In this document: piece by piece, positions 52,191-64,000 of the stretch
Layout: each line of letters starts with the position of its first letter
Position numbering within the stretch: position 1 is the stretch's first letter
Source: Mesostigma viride
Lineage: Eukaryota > Streptophyta > Mesostigmatophyceae > Mesostigmatales > Mesostigmataceae
NCBI GenBank assembly: GCA_009746045.1
Contig: RPFO01000130.1
Span: forward strand, 2,787,368 to 2,851,367
DNA: 64,000 nucleotides
Reading direction: 5' to 3'
Program-made: the position numbers and the translations under genes
Notes under the pieces: model-generated
What the model was told of the DNA's origin: nothing
The model's input: only the letters and a program-made list of their open reading frames with translations
The model's database searches: none

Positions 52191-55100
52191 CGACGTGGGC
52201 CAGAGGCTCGCCAAGAACCGGCCAAGCAGCGCGGACCAGCTGGCGCGCCTTACTCCCCCTGCCAGCCGCGGCGTGCCGCCCATGGGCCTGGGGGCGCTCA
52301 CCCCCTCTCCACCGCCCCCCAGCCTCAGCGGGCGCACCCATAAACTGGCATCCGCATTGTCCTTCCACGGTGTGCCTTCCCACAACGCGCCGCCCCATTG
52401 GCTGGCGGGTAGCGGCCCGCGGGAGTGGCGCGGGGCAACACCCTCCCCCGCGCTACTGCCGGCGCCCGCGCACGTCCCTGGCCTGCCAGCTCACACGTCC
52501 CATGGTGCGTCCTCGCGAAGGGGATCTGCGTACCAGCACCTCCTGAGGAAGGGGCAGGGGGGGAATGCTGGCCATGGCTACAGTGGGCTACAGTGTACCG
52601 ATTAGCACCGGTTGTTGGGGTCCAGTCTATCCGCGCAGGACAGGTGCTGGATGGCTCTTTCCGTCATCCGCAGCTTTGGTTGTGCCCAGGTCATCCGCAG
52701 CTTTGGTTGTGCCCAGGTCATCCGCAGCCTTGGTTGTGCCCAGGTCATCCGCAGCCTTGGTTGTGCCCAGGTCATCCGCAGCCTTGGTTGTGCCCAGGTC
52801 ATCCGCAGCCTTGGTTGTGCCCAGGTCATCCGCAGCCTTGGTTGTGCCCAGGTCATCCGCAGCCTTGGTTGTGCCCAGGTCATCCGCAGCCTTGGTTGTG
52901 CCCAGGTCATCCGCAGCCTCGGCTGTGCCCAGGTCATCCTCAGCTTTGGATATGGGTATCGTCCGTGTGACGTGTGTAGCTTCAGCTATAGCTGTGCTGG
53001 TATCGCTCGCTCGTCGGTGGAAGTTTCGCATGGCCTCGTACTGCTGGATGCTTGCAAACGGTGTTGGTTGAAGGCAAGGAGGCCCTCGTCACATCCCCTT
53101 GTCCCCTTGTCCCCTTGTCCCCTTGTCCCCTTGTCCCCTTGTCCCCTTGTCCCCTTGTCCCCTTGTCCCCTTGTCCCCTTGTCCCCTTGTCCCCTTGTCC
53201 CCTTGTCCCCTTGTCCCCTTGTCCCCTCGTCCCCTCGTCCCCTCGTCCCCTCGTCCCCTTGTCCCCTCGTCCCCTCGTCCCCTTGTCCCCTTGTCCCCTT
53301 GTCCCCTCGTCCCCTCGTCCCCTCGTCCCCTTGTCCCCTCGTCCCCTCGTCCCCTTGTCCCCTTGTCCCCTCGTCCCTCGTCCCTTGTCCCCTTGTCCCC
53401 TTGTCCCCTTGTCCCCTTGTCCCCTTGTCCCTCGTCCCCTTGTCCCCTTGTCCCCTTGTCCCCTTGTCCCCTTGTCCCCTTGTCCCCTTGTCCCCTCGTC
53501 CCCTCGTCCCCTCGTCCCCTTGTCCCCTCGTCCCCTCGTCCCTTGTCCCTCGTCCCCTCGTCCCCTTGTCCCCTTGTCCCCTTGTCCCCTCGTCCCCTCG
53601 TCCCCTCGTCCCCTTGTCCCCTCGTCCCCTCGTCCCCTTGTCCCCTTGTCCCCGTCCCCTCGTCCCCTTGTCCCCTTGTCCCCTTGTCCCCTTGTCCCCT
53701 TGTCCCCTTGTCCCCTTGTCCCCTTGTCCCCTTGTCCCCTTGTCCCCTTGTCCCCTTGTCCCCTTGTCCCCTTGTCCCCTTGTCCCCTTGTCCCCTTGTC
53801 CCCTTGTCCCCTTGTCCCCTTGTCCCCTCGTCCCCTCGTCCCCTCGTCCCCTTGTCCCCTTGTCCCCTTGTCCCCTCGTCCCCTCGTCCCCTCGTCCCTT
53901 GTCCCCTCGTCCCCTCGTCCCCTTGTCCCCTTGTCCCCTCGTCCCCTCGTCCCCTTGTCCCCTTGTCCCCTTGTCCCTTGTCCCTTGTCCCCTCGTCCCT
54001 TGTCCCTTGTCCCCTTGTCCCCTTGTCCCCTTGTCCCCTTGTCCCCTTGTCCCCTTGTCCCCTTGTCCCCTTGTCCCCTTGTCCCCTTGTCCCCTTGTCC
54101 CCTGTCCCTTGTCCCCTTGTCCCCTTGTCCCCTCGTCCCCTCGTCCCTTGTCCCCTTGTCCCCTTGTCCCCTTGTCCCCTTGTCCCTTGTCCCCTTGTCC
54201 CCTTGTCCCCTTGTCCCCTTGTCCCCTTGTCCCCTTGTCCCCTCGTCCCCTCGTCCCCTTGTCCCCTTGTCCCCTTGTCCCCTTGTCCCCTTGTCCCCTT
54301 GTCCCCTTGTCCCCTTGTCCCCTTGTCCCCTTGTCCCCTTGTCCCCTTGTCCCCTTGTCCCCTTGTCCCCTTGTCCCCTTGTCCCCTTGTCCCCTCGTCC
54401 CCTTGTCCCCTTGTCCCTTGTCCCCTTGTCCCCTTGTCCCCTTGTCCCCTTGTCCCCTGGTCCCCTTGTCCCCTTGTCCCCTTGTCCCTTGTCCCCTTGT
54501 CCCCTTGTCCCCTTGTCCCCTTGTCCCCTCGTCCCCTCGTCCCCTTGTCCCCTCGTCCCCTCGTCCCCTTGTCCCCTTGTCCCCTTGTCCCCTCGTCCCC
54601 TCGTCCCCTCGTCCCCTCGTCCCCTCGTCCCCTCGTCCCCTCGTCCCCTTGTCCCCTTGTCCCCTCGTCCCCTTGTCCCCTTGTCCCCTTGTCCCCTTGT
54701 CCCCTTGTCCCCTTGTCCCCTCGTCCCTTGTCCCCTTGTCCCCTTGTCCCCTTGTCCCCTCGTCCCCTTGTCCCTTGTCCCCTTGTCCCTTGTCCCTTGT
54801 CCCCTTGTCCCCTTGTCCCCTTGTCCCCTTGTCCCCTTGTCCCTTGTCCCCTTGTCCCCTTGTCCCCTTGTCCCCTTGTCCCCTTGTCCCCGTCCCCTTG
54901 TCCCCTTGTCCCCTTGTCCCCTTGTCCCCTTGTCCCCTTGTCCCCTTGTCCCCTTGTCCCCTTGTCCCCTTGTCCCCTTGTCCCTTGTCCCCTTGTCCCC
55001 TTGTCCCCTTGTCCCCTTGTCCCCTTGTCCCTTGTCCCCTTGTCCCCTTGTCCCCTTGTCCCTTGTCCCCTTGTCCCCTTGTCCCCTTGTCCCCTTGTCC

Positions 55101-58100
55101 CCTTGTCCCTCGTCCCCTTGTCCCCTTGTCCCCTTGTCCCCTTGTCCCCTTGTCCCCTTGTCCCCTCGTCCCCTCGTCCCTCGTCCCTCGTCCCCTCGTC
55201 CCCTCGTCCCCTCGTCCCCTTGTCCCCTTGTCCCTTGTCCCCTCGTCCCTCGTCCCCTCGTCCCCTTGTCCCCTTGTCCCCTTGTCCCCTTGTCCCCTCG
55301 TCCCTTGTCCCTTGTCCCCTTGTCCCCTTGTCCCCTTGTCCCCTTGTCCCCTTGTCCCCTTGTCCCCTTGTCCCCTCGTCCCCTCGTCCCCTCGTCCCCT
55401 CGTCCCCTCGTCCCCTCGTCCCCTCGTCCCTCGTCCCCTCGTCCCTCGTCCCCTCGTCCCCTCGTCCCCTTGTCCCCTCGTCCCCTCGTCCCCTCGTCCC
55501 CTTGTCCCCTTGTCCCCTTGTCCCTTGTCCCCTTGTCCCCTTGTCCCCTTGCCCCCTTGCCCCCTTGCCCCCTTGTCCCCTTGTCCCCTTGTCCCTTGTC
55601 CCCTCGTCCCCTTGTCCCCTTGTCCCCTTGTCCCCTTGTCCCCTTGTCCCCTTGTCCCCTTGTCCCCTCGTCCCCTTGTCCCCTTGTCCCCTTGTCCCCT
55701 TGCCCCCTTGTCCCCTCGTCCCCTTGTCCCCTTGTCCCCTTGTCCCTTGTCCCCTTGTCCCCTTGCCCCCTTGTCCCCTCGTCCCCCCGTCCGCTCGTCC
55801 CCTCGTCCCCTTGTCCCCTTGTCCCCTCGTCCCCTCATCCCCTCGTCCCCTTGTCCCCTTGTCCCCTTGTCCCCTTGTCCCCTCGTCCCCTTGTCCCCTC
55901 GTCCCCTTGTCCCCTTGTCCCCTTGTCCCCTTGTCCCCTTGTCCCCTTGTCCCCTTGTCCCCTCGTCCCCTTGTCCCCTTGTCCCCTTGTCCCCTTGTCC
56001 CCTTGTCCCCTTGTCCCCTTGTCCCTTGTCCCCTTGTCCCCTTGTCCCCTTGTCCCCTTGCCCCCTTGTCCCCTCGTCCCCCCGTCCGCTCGTCCCCTCG
56101 TCCCCTTGTCCCCTTGTCCCTCGTCCCCTCATCCCCTCGTCCCCTTGTCCCCTTGTCCCCTTGTCCCCTTGTCCCCTCGTCCCCTTGTCCCCTTGTCCCC
56201 TCGTCCCCTCGTCCCCTTGTCCCCTCGTCCCCTCGTCCCCTTGTCCCCTTGTCCCTCGTCCCTCGTCCCCTCGTCCCCTTGTCCCCTCGTCCCCTCGTCC
56301 CCTCGTCCCTTGTCCCCTTGTCCCCTTGTCCCCTTGTCCCCTTGTCCCCTTGTCCCCTTGTCCCCTTGTCCCCTTGTCCCCTTGTCCCCTTGTCCCCTTG
56401 TCCCCTTGTCCCCTCGTCCCCTCGTCCCCTTGTCCCCTCGTCCCCTTGTCCCCTTGTCCCCTTGTCCCCTTGTCCCCTTGTCCCCTTGTCCCCTTGTCCC
56501 CTTGTCCCCTTGTCCCCTTGTCCCCTTGTCCCCTTGTCCCCTTGCCCCTTGTCCCCTCGTCCCCTCGTCCCCTTGTCCCCTTGTCCCTCGTCCCCTCGTC
56601 CCCTTGTCCCCTTGTCCCCTTGTCCCCTTGTCCCCTTGTCCCCTTGTCCCCTTGTCCCCTTGTCCCCTTGTCCCCTTGTCCCCTTGTCCCCTCGTCCCCT
56701 TGTCCCCTTGTCCCCTTGTCCCCTTGTCCCCTTGTCCCCTTGTCCCCTTGTCCCCTTGTCCCCTCGTCCCCTTGTCCCCTTGTCCCCTTGTCCCCTTGTC
56801 CCCTTGCCCCCTTGCCCCCTTGCCCCCTTGTCCCCTCGTCCCCCCGTCCCCTCGTCCCCTCGTCCCCTCGTCCCCTCGTCCCCTTGTCCCCTTGTCCCCT
56901 TGTCCCCTTGTCCCCTTGTCCCCTTGTCCCCTTGTCCCCTTGTCCCCTTGTCCCCTTGTCCCCTTGTCCCCTCGTCCCCTCGTCCCCTCGTCCCCTCGTC
57001 CCCTTGTCCCCTTGTCCCCTTGTCCCCTTGTCCCCTCGTCCCCTTGTCCCCTTGTCCCCTTGTCCCCTTGTCCCCTTGTCCCCTTGTCCCCTTGTCCCCT
57101 TGTCCCCTTGTCCCCTTGTCCCCTTGTCCCCTTGTCCCCTTGTCCCCTTGTCCCCTCGTCCCCTCGTCCCCTTGTCCCCTTGTCCCCTTGTCCCCTTGTC
57201 CCCTTGTCCCCTTGTCCCCTTGTCCCTTGTCCCTTGTCCCCTTGTCCCCTTGTCCCCTTGTCCCCTTGTCCCCTTGTCCCCTTGTCCCCTTGTCCCCTTG
57301 TCCCCTTGTCCCCTTGTCCCCTTGTCCCCTTGTCCCCTTGTCCCCTCGTCCCCTCGTCCCCTTGTCCCCTTGTCCCCTTGTCCCCTTGTCCCCTTGTCCC
57401 CTTGTCCCCTTGTCCCCTTGTCCCCTTGTCCCCTTGTCCCCTTGTCCCCTTGTCCCCTTGTCCCCTTGTCCCCTTGTCCCCTCGTCCCCTTGTCCCCTTG
57501 TCCCCTCGTCCCCTCGTCCCCTTGTCCCCTTGTCCCCTTGTCCCCTTGTCCCCTCGTCCCCTCGTCCCCTTGTCCCCTTGTCCCTTGTCCCCTTGTCCCC
57601 TTGTCCCCTTGTCCCCTTGTCCCCTTGTCCCCTTGTCCCCTTGTCCCCTTGTCCCCTTGTCCCCTTGTCCCCTTGTCCCCTTGTCCCCTTGTCCCCTTGT
57701 CCCCTTGTCCCCTTGTCCCCTTGTCCCCTTGTCCCCTTGTCCCCTTGTCCCCTTGTCCCTTGTCCCCTTGTCCCCTTGTCCCCTTGTCCCATTGTCCCCT
57801 TGTCCCTCGTCCCCTTGTCCCCTTGTCCCCTTGTCCCCTTGTCCCCTTGTCCCCTCGTCCCCTCGTCCCCTCCCTTGTCCCTTGTCCCCTTGTCCCCTTG
57901 TCCCCTTGTCCCCTTGTCCCCTTGTCCCCTTGTCCCCTTGTCCCCTCGTCCCCTCGTCCCCTCGTCCCCTTGTCCCCTCGTCCCCTCGTCCCCTCGTCCC
58001 TTGTCCCCTTGTCCCCTCGTCCCCTCGTCCCCTCGTCCCGTCGTCCCCTCGTCCCCTCGTCCCCTCGTCCCCTCGTCCCCTCGTCCCTTGTCCCCTTGTC

Positions 58101-60185
58101 CCCTTGTCCCCTTGTCCCCTTGTCCCCTTGTCCCCTCGTCCCCTTGTCCCCTTGTCCCCTTGTCCCCTTGTCCCCTTGTCCCCTCGTCCCCTCGTCCCCT
58201 CGTCCCCTTGTCCCCTTGTCCCCTTGTCCCTCGTCCCCTTGTCCCCTTGTCCCCTTGTCCCCTTGTCCCCTCGTCCCCTTGTCCCCTCGTCCCCTCGTCC
58301 CCTCGTCCCCTTGTCCCCTTGTCCCCTCGTCCCCTTGTCCCATTGTCCCCTTGTCCCCTTGTCCCCTTGTCCCCTTGTCCCCTCGTCCCCTTGTCCCCTC
58401 GTCCCCTCGTCCCCTCGTCCCGTCGTCCCCTCGTCCCCTCGTCCCCTTGTCCCCTTGTCCCCTTGTCCCCTTGTCCCCTTGTCCCCTTGTCCCTTGTCCC
58501 CTTGTCCCCTTGTCCCCTTGTCCCCTTGTCCCCTCGTCCCCTCGTCCCCTCGTCCCCTCGTCCCCTCGTCCCCTCGTCCCCTCGTCCCGTCGTCCCCTTG
58601 TCCCCTTGTCCCCTCGTCCCCTCGTCCCCTTGTCCCCTTGTCCCCTTGTCCCCTTGTCCCCTTGTCCCCTTGTCCCCTTGTCCCCTTGTCCCCTTGTCCC
58701 CTCGTCCCCTTGTCCCCTTGTCCCCTTGTCCCCTTGTCCCCTTGTCCCCTTGTCCCCTTGTCCCCTTGTCCCCTTGTCCCCTTGTCCCCTTGTCCCCTTG
58801 TCCCCTCGTCCCCTCGTCCCCTCGTCCCCTCGTCCCGTCGTCCCCTCGTCCCCTCGTCCCCTCGTCCCCTCGTCCCCTCGTCCCCTCGTCCCGTCGTCCC
58901 CTTGTCCCCTTGTCCCCTTGTCCCCTTGTCCCCTTGTCCCCTTGTCCCCTTGTCCCCTTGTCCCCTTGTCCCTTGTCCCCTTGTCCCCTTGTCCCCTTGT
59001 CCCCTCGTCCCCTCGTCCCCTTGTCCCCTTGTCCCCTTGTCCCTTGTCCCCTTGTCCCCTTGTCCCCTTGTCCCCTTGTCCCCTTGTCCCCTTGTCCCCT
59101 TGTCCCCTTGTCCCCTCGTCCCCTCGTCCCCTTGTCCCTTGTCCCCTTGTCCCCTTGTCCCTTGTCCCTTGTCCCCTTGTCCCCTTGTCCCCTTGTCCCC
59201 TTGTCCCCTTGTCCCCTCGTCCCCTCGTCCCCTCGTCCCCTCGTCCCGTCGTCCCCTCGTCCCCTCGTCCCCTCGTCCCCTCGTCCCTCGTCCCCTCGTC
59301 CCCTCGTCCCCTTGTCCCCTTGTCCCCTTGTCCCCTTGTCCCCTCGTCCCCTCGTCCCCTCGTCCCCTTGTCCCATTGTCCCTTGTCCCCTTGTCCCCTT
59401 GTCCCCTTGTCCCCTTGTCCCCTTGTCCCCTTGTCCCCTCGTCCCCTTGTCCCCTTGTCCCCTAGTCCCCTTGTCCCCTTGTCCCCTTGTCCCCTTGTCC
59501 CCTTGTCCCCTGTCCCCTCGTCCCCCTGTCCCCTCGTCCCCTTGTCCCCTCGTCCCCTTGTCCCCTCGTCCCCTCGTCCCCTAGTCCCCTTGTCCCCTTG
59601 TCCCCTTGTCCCCTTGTCCCCTGTCCCCTTGTCCCCTTGTCCCCTTGTCCCCTTGTCCCCTTGTCCCCTTGTCCCCTTGTCCCCTTGTCCCCTTGTCCCC
59701 TCGTCCCCTCGCCCCCTCGCCCCCTGGCCCCCTGGCCCCCTGGGCCCCTTGCTTCCCTCGCCCCCTTACCCACATGTCGCCAGTTGGCGCGGCAGCAGAG
59801 CGTGTGGGCACAGCCGCCAGCACCGGGGCACCCAGGGACGCGCTCCTCCCCGCTGGCCCCCCGCGCTTGGGGTCCAAAGTGGAGGGTCCGCGCGCGCTGC
59901 AGGTGCAGCAATCCGTCTGGGACGAGGTGAGGCCGGTCGCGCGCGTGCATGAGGTGGACGAGGATGTGAGAGGAGGGCAGGGAGCGACCTGCCCGTGCTT
60001 CTATCGTATTCTGTGGATGTGCCGTGATGGTTGAACATGTATCGTGCCATGCTGTGCAGATCTTCGCTGCTGTGGGGGGGAAAGGGGCGCCGCCACGGAG
60101 TGATACCTGCTCACCATGCAGCCTGCTATACTCATTCCCAATGCATTTTCCCTCCTATGTACACCCCATCATGCGCTTACCCTAG
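52191..60185 (+). CDS. Tentative three-exon gene around intronic arrays (unknown protein)
   Basis: Proposed exons are 52191-52504, 59784-59965 and 60060-60185. Exon A follows a pyrimidine-rich acceptor (CTGGCGCAG), reads VGQRLAKNRPSSADQLARLT and ends at CATG/GTGCGT in phase 1. Exon B follows CATGTCGCCAG, begins with the two bases needed, and reads GAAAERVGTAASTGAPRDAL to LQVQQSVWDEVRPVARVHEV then DED/GTGAGA, phase 0. Exon C follows CTGTGCAG, reads IFAAVGGKGAPPRSDTC and ends at TAG 60183-60185. The start exon is missing; ATG at 51987 is a candidate. The intron A-B (7.3 kb) contains the 27-bp and 8-bp arrays. Support is splice-site quality and phase agreement only, since no family is recognised; each exon could be spurious. 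Confidence 0.35.
52505..52661. other. Unique sequence before the 27-bp array
   Basis: GC-rich, including the duplicated phrase TACAGTGGGC/TACAGTGTAC at about 52578-52596. No feature recognised. Confidence 0.4.
52662..52945. repeat. 27-bp minisatellite
   Basis: About ten copies of GTCATCCGCAGCCTTGGTTG followed by TGCCCAG. The unit is a multiple of three, so all frames stay open (SSAALVVPR on plus, DDLGTTKAA on minus). The edge copies differ (CAGCTTTGG at the left, CAGCCTCGGC and CTCAGCTTTGG at the right). It may be intronic or, less likely, coding. Confidence 0.95.
53090..59745. repeat. 8-bp array (CCCCTTGT / CCCCTCGT), ~6.6 kb
   Basis: About 830 units, essentially two alleles differing by one T/C (CCCCTTGT and CCCCTCGT), with scattered 7-bp (CCCTTGT) and rare variants (CCCCTTGC, CCCGTCGT, CCATTGT, CCCCTAGT). 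Longer blocks are repeated: the run of CCCCTTGC followed by CCCCTCGT, CCCCCCGT, CCGCTCGT occurs near 55.78 and 56.07 kb, and CCCGTCGT recurs at a regular place at 58.04, 58.42, 58.59, 58.83, 58.89 and 59.25 kb. Neither unit contains a stop on either strand, hence the long open frames. The array ends about 40 bases before the proposed acceptor at 59783. Confidence 0.97.
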
Positions 60186-60519
60186 AAGCACTTAAGTAAA
60201 TGGCTCCACTTTCACTGTACCGCTTCCGTCATACGGCCCCCCCTCCAAGGAGCGCATATCCCGCGCCCAACCCGCTGCCCATGTGCCGACACGCACCTAC
60301 CGGCTGCTCCCTGCCGGTCTGCCACCAACAACTGAGGGTTCCATCCTGCAGTTAGCTCCTCATTTTCCCTTCGAGGACATGCCCACCGCCCCTGCCACAA
60401 TGCCCCCACCACTACTACGGGTCTGTAAGCTGACCCCAGAAGCGCTCGGCACGACCATCTGTGGGAGGTCACCCTAAAGGAACGTAGGCCCCTGCCACCA
60501 TGTCCCCACCTTCTGCTAA
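60186..60519. other. Unique sequence between arrays
   Basis: It contains a good minus-strand donor (CCG/GTAGGTGCG at about 60300) preceded by a short frame beginning MEPSVVGGRPAGSS (about 60347-60301), which could be a first exon of a minus-strand gene. No partner exon is recognised. Confidence 0.3.
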
Positions 60520-63500
60520 CACCCGCAACACCCCACACAAACCCCCACGCACTTGCACCACCACAAACCCCACACACGCACAACCCCACACACGCACAAA
60601 CCCCACACACGCACAACCCCACACACGCACAACCCCACACACGCACAACCCCACACACGCACAACCCCACACACGCACAACCACACACGCGCACAACCAC
60701 ACACACGCACAACCATACACACACACAACCCCCCCCACGCACAACCCCACACACACACAACCACACACGCGCACAACCACACACACGCACAACCATACAC
60801 ACACACAACCCCCCACGCACAACCCCACACACGCACAACCCCACGCACGCACAACCACACACACGCACTACCCCCCCCACACACAACCCCACACACGCAC
60901 AACCACACACACGCACAAACCCCCACACGCACAACCCCCCACACACACAACCACACACGCGCACAACCCCACACACGCACAACCCCACACACTCACAGCC
61001 CCACGCACGCACAACCACACACACGCACAACCACACACACGCACAACCCCCCACACGCACAACCCCCCACACACACAACCCCCCACACGCACAACCACAC
61101 ACGCGCACAACCACACACACGCACAACCACACACACACACACAACCCCACACACGCACAACCCCACACACTCACAGCCCCCACGCACGCACAACCCAACA
61201 CACGCACAACCCAACACACGCACAACCCCACGCACGCACAACCCCCCACACACACAACCCCACACACGCACAACCCCACACACGCACAACCCCACACACG
61301 CACAACCCCCCCACAAACAACCCCCCCACACACAACCCCCACACACACAAACCCCCACACGCACAACCCCCCCCACACAACCACACACGCGCACAACCAC
61401 ACACACACACAACCACACACACACACACACAACCACACGCACGCACAACCCCACACACTCACAGCCCCCACGCACGCACAACCCAACACACGCACAACCC
61501 AACACACGCACAACCCCACACACGCACAACCCCCCCACACACAACCCCACACACACACAACCACACACGCGCACAACCACACACGCGCACAACCACACAC
61601 ACACACAACCACACACACACAACCACACACACACACAACCACACACGCGCACAACCACACACACACACAACCACACACACACACAACCCCCCCACGCACA
61701 ACCCCACACACGCGCACAACCACACACGCGCACAACCCCACACGCGCACAACCACACACACACAACCACACACACACACAACCACACACACACACAACCA
61801 CACACACACACAACCCCCCCACGCACAACCCCCCCACGCGCACAACCACACACGCGCACAACCACACACACGCACAACCACACACACACACAACCACACA
61901 CGCGCACAACCACACACGCGCACAACCACACACACACACAACCACACACACACAACCACACACACACACAACCACACACGCGCACAACCACACACACACA
62001 CAACCACACACACACACAACCCCCCCACGCACAACCCCACACACACGCACAACCACACACGCGCACAACCACACACGCGCACAACCACACACGCGCACAA
62101 CCACACACACACACAACCACACACACACACAACCACACACGCGCACAACCACCCACACGCACAACCACACACACACACACAACCCCACACACGCACAACC
62201 CCACACACTCACAGCCCCCACGCACGCACAACCCAACACACGCACAACCCAACACACGCACAACCCCACGCACGCACAACCCCCCCACACACAACCCCAC
62301 ACACGCACAACCACACACACGCACAACCCCACACACGCACAACCCCACACACACAACCCCCCCCACACACAAACCCCCACACGCACAACCCCCCACACAC
62401 ACAACCACACACGCGCACAACCACACACACGCACAACCACACACACACACACACAACCCCACACACGCACAACCCCACACGCACAACCACACACACGCAC
62501 AACCCCACACGCACAACCACACACACGCACAACCCCACACACGCACAACCCCACACACACACAACCACACACGCGCACAACCACACACGCGCACAACCAC
62601 ACACACACACAACCACACACACACACAACCCCCCCACGCACAACCCCACACACACACAACCACACACGCGCACAACCACACACGCGCACAACCACACACA
62701 CACACAACCACACACACACAACCACACACACACACAACCACACACGCGCACAACCACACACACACACAACCACACACACACACAACCCCCCCACGCACAA
62801 CCCCACACACGCGCACAACCACACACGCGCACAACCACACACGCGCACAACCACACACGCGCACAACCACACACACACACAACCACACACGCGCACAACC
62901 CCCCCACGCACAACCCCACACGCACACAACCACACACGCGCACAACCACACACGCGCACAACCACACACACACACAACCACACACACGCACAACCCAACA
63001 CACGCACAACCCCACGCACGCACAACCACACACACACACAACCCCACACACGCACAACCTCACACACGCACAACCCCACACACGCACAACCCCACACACA
63101 CACAACCCCCACACACACAACCCCCCACACACACAAACCCCCACACGCACAACCCCCCCCACACACAACCACACACGCGCACAACCACACACACGCACAA
63201 CCACACACACACACACACAACCCCACACACGCACAAACCCCACACACGCACAACCCCACACACGCACAACCCCACACACGCACAACCCCACACACGCACA
63301 ACCCCACACACGCACAACCACACACGCGCACAACCACACACACGCACAACCATACACACACACAACCCCCCCACGCACAACCCCACACACACACAACCAC
63401 ACACGCGCACAACCACACACACGCACAACCATACACACACACAACCCCCCCCACGCACAACCCCACACACGCACAACCCCACGCACGCACAACCACACAC

Positions 63501-64000
63501 ACGCACTACCCCCCCACACACAACCCCACACACGCACAACCACACACACGCACAAACCCCCACACGCACAACCCCCACACACACAACCACACACGCGCAC
63601 AACCCCACACACGCACAACCCCACACACTCACAGCCCCACGCACGCACAACCACACACACGCACAACCACACACACGCACAACCCCCCACACGCACAACC
63701 CCCCACACACACAACCCCCCACACGCACAACCACACACGCGCACAACCACACACACGCACAACCACACACACACACACAACCCCACACACGCACAACCCA
63801 CACACTCACAGCCCCCACGCACGCACAACCCAACACACGCACAACCCAACACACGCACAACCCCACGCACGCACAACCCCCACACACACAACCCCACACA
63901 CGCACAACCCCACACACGCACAACCCCACACACGCACAACCCCCCCACAAACAACCCCCCCACACACAACCCCCCACACACACAAACCCCCACACGCACA
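60520..64000. repeat. CA-rich array of ~16-18 bp units, runs off the window
   Basis: Units are built on CACAACC(C/A)CACACACGCA with variable CA length and C-run length. The word CACAAC recurs every 14-20 bases for 3.46 kb to the last base. Larger segments recur: the succession TCACAGCCCC, ACGCACGCACAACC, CACAACCCAACACACG is seen near 60990, 61170, 61460, 62210, 63630 and 63810, indicating higher-order units of several hundred bases. The minus strand is largely stop-free (CVVVRVCG-type translation), which is not evidence of coding. Confidence 0.95.

Noticed and set aside
53090-59745. Telomere or subtelomeric end
   Set aside because: The 8-bp repeat is telomere-like in composition but is interstitial, flanked by unique sequence on both sides, and matches no telomere repeat I know.
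52612-59952. Proline-rich frames of about 1,800-2,450 codons on both strands
   Set aside because: Translation of an 8-bp array that lacks stops in every frame and on both strands; frequent 7-bp units shift the frame at random.
60301-60347. First exon MEPSVVGGRPAGSS of a minus-strand gene
   Set aside because: A good donor follows, but no second exon or family evidence was found, so it is not listed as a gene.
60212-63999. Cys/Val-rich frames of 600-1,100 codons on minus
   Set aside because: CA-rich tandem array; several frames open together and no start, domain or splice support.

Overview
The window is nuclear DNA of a eukaryote. Protein genes are interrupted by spliceosomal GT-AG introns (GTGCGT, GTAAGC and GTGAGT donors), candidate AATAAA signals follow two genes, and the spacer is full of retrotransposons (APE-type LINE, Copia-like LTR element, Penelope-like reverse transcriptase, a tRNA-derived SINE-like repeat) and very large tandem arrays. 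GC-rich coding sequence and compact genes suggest a protist or microalga, but nothing here fixes the lineage.

Layout: 1-3.6 kb, LINE tail and mostly empty spacer with one doubtful Cys-rich ORF. 3.66-4.68 kb, an aquaporin-family channel (+). 6.36-11.87 kb, a six-exon cyclophilin (-) whose introns hold an 18-bp minisatellite, a CA/GA microsatellite and decoy copies of a splice donor. 13.7-15.3 kb, an intronless secreted protein with a poly-Ser/Lys stretch and a beta-gamma-crystallin-like domain (+). 15.8-21.3 kb, a graveyard of nested mobile elements: a TTAA-flanked 2.3-kb inverted-repeat element, a LINE remnant split by a 412-bp tRNA-Pro-like repeat with an 11-bp target duplication, a fold-back repeat and a 5'-truncated LINE copy. 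21.4-26.5 kb, a broken Copia-like element with the unusual apparent order gag-INT-PR-RT-RH. 26.8-32.3 kb, a full-length 5.5-kb LINE inserted into a Penelope-like RT remnant. 33.5-50.5 kb, a DUF971 (GBBH-like N-terminal domain) gene (-) of only 158 codons, with a 15.9-kb intron that carries a ~14.6-kb, ~40-bp satellite. 52.2-60.2 kb, a tentative three-exon gene (+) whose 7.3-kb intron holds a 27-bp and an 8-bp array. 60.5-64.0 kb, a CA-rich array running off the window.

The unifying observation is that long minisatellites sit inside introns: two genes can be reconstructed across such arrays with matching splice phase and unbroken family homology, and a third is plausible. The very long ORFs reported in the arrays are artefacts of repeat units without stop codons. 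No operon-like or pathway linkage is apparent; the genes are independent housekeeping or secreted functions spaced by repeats.
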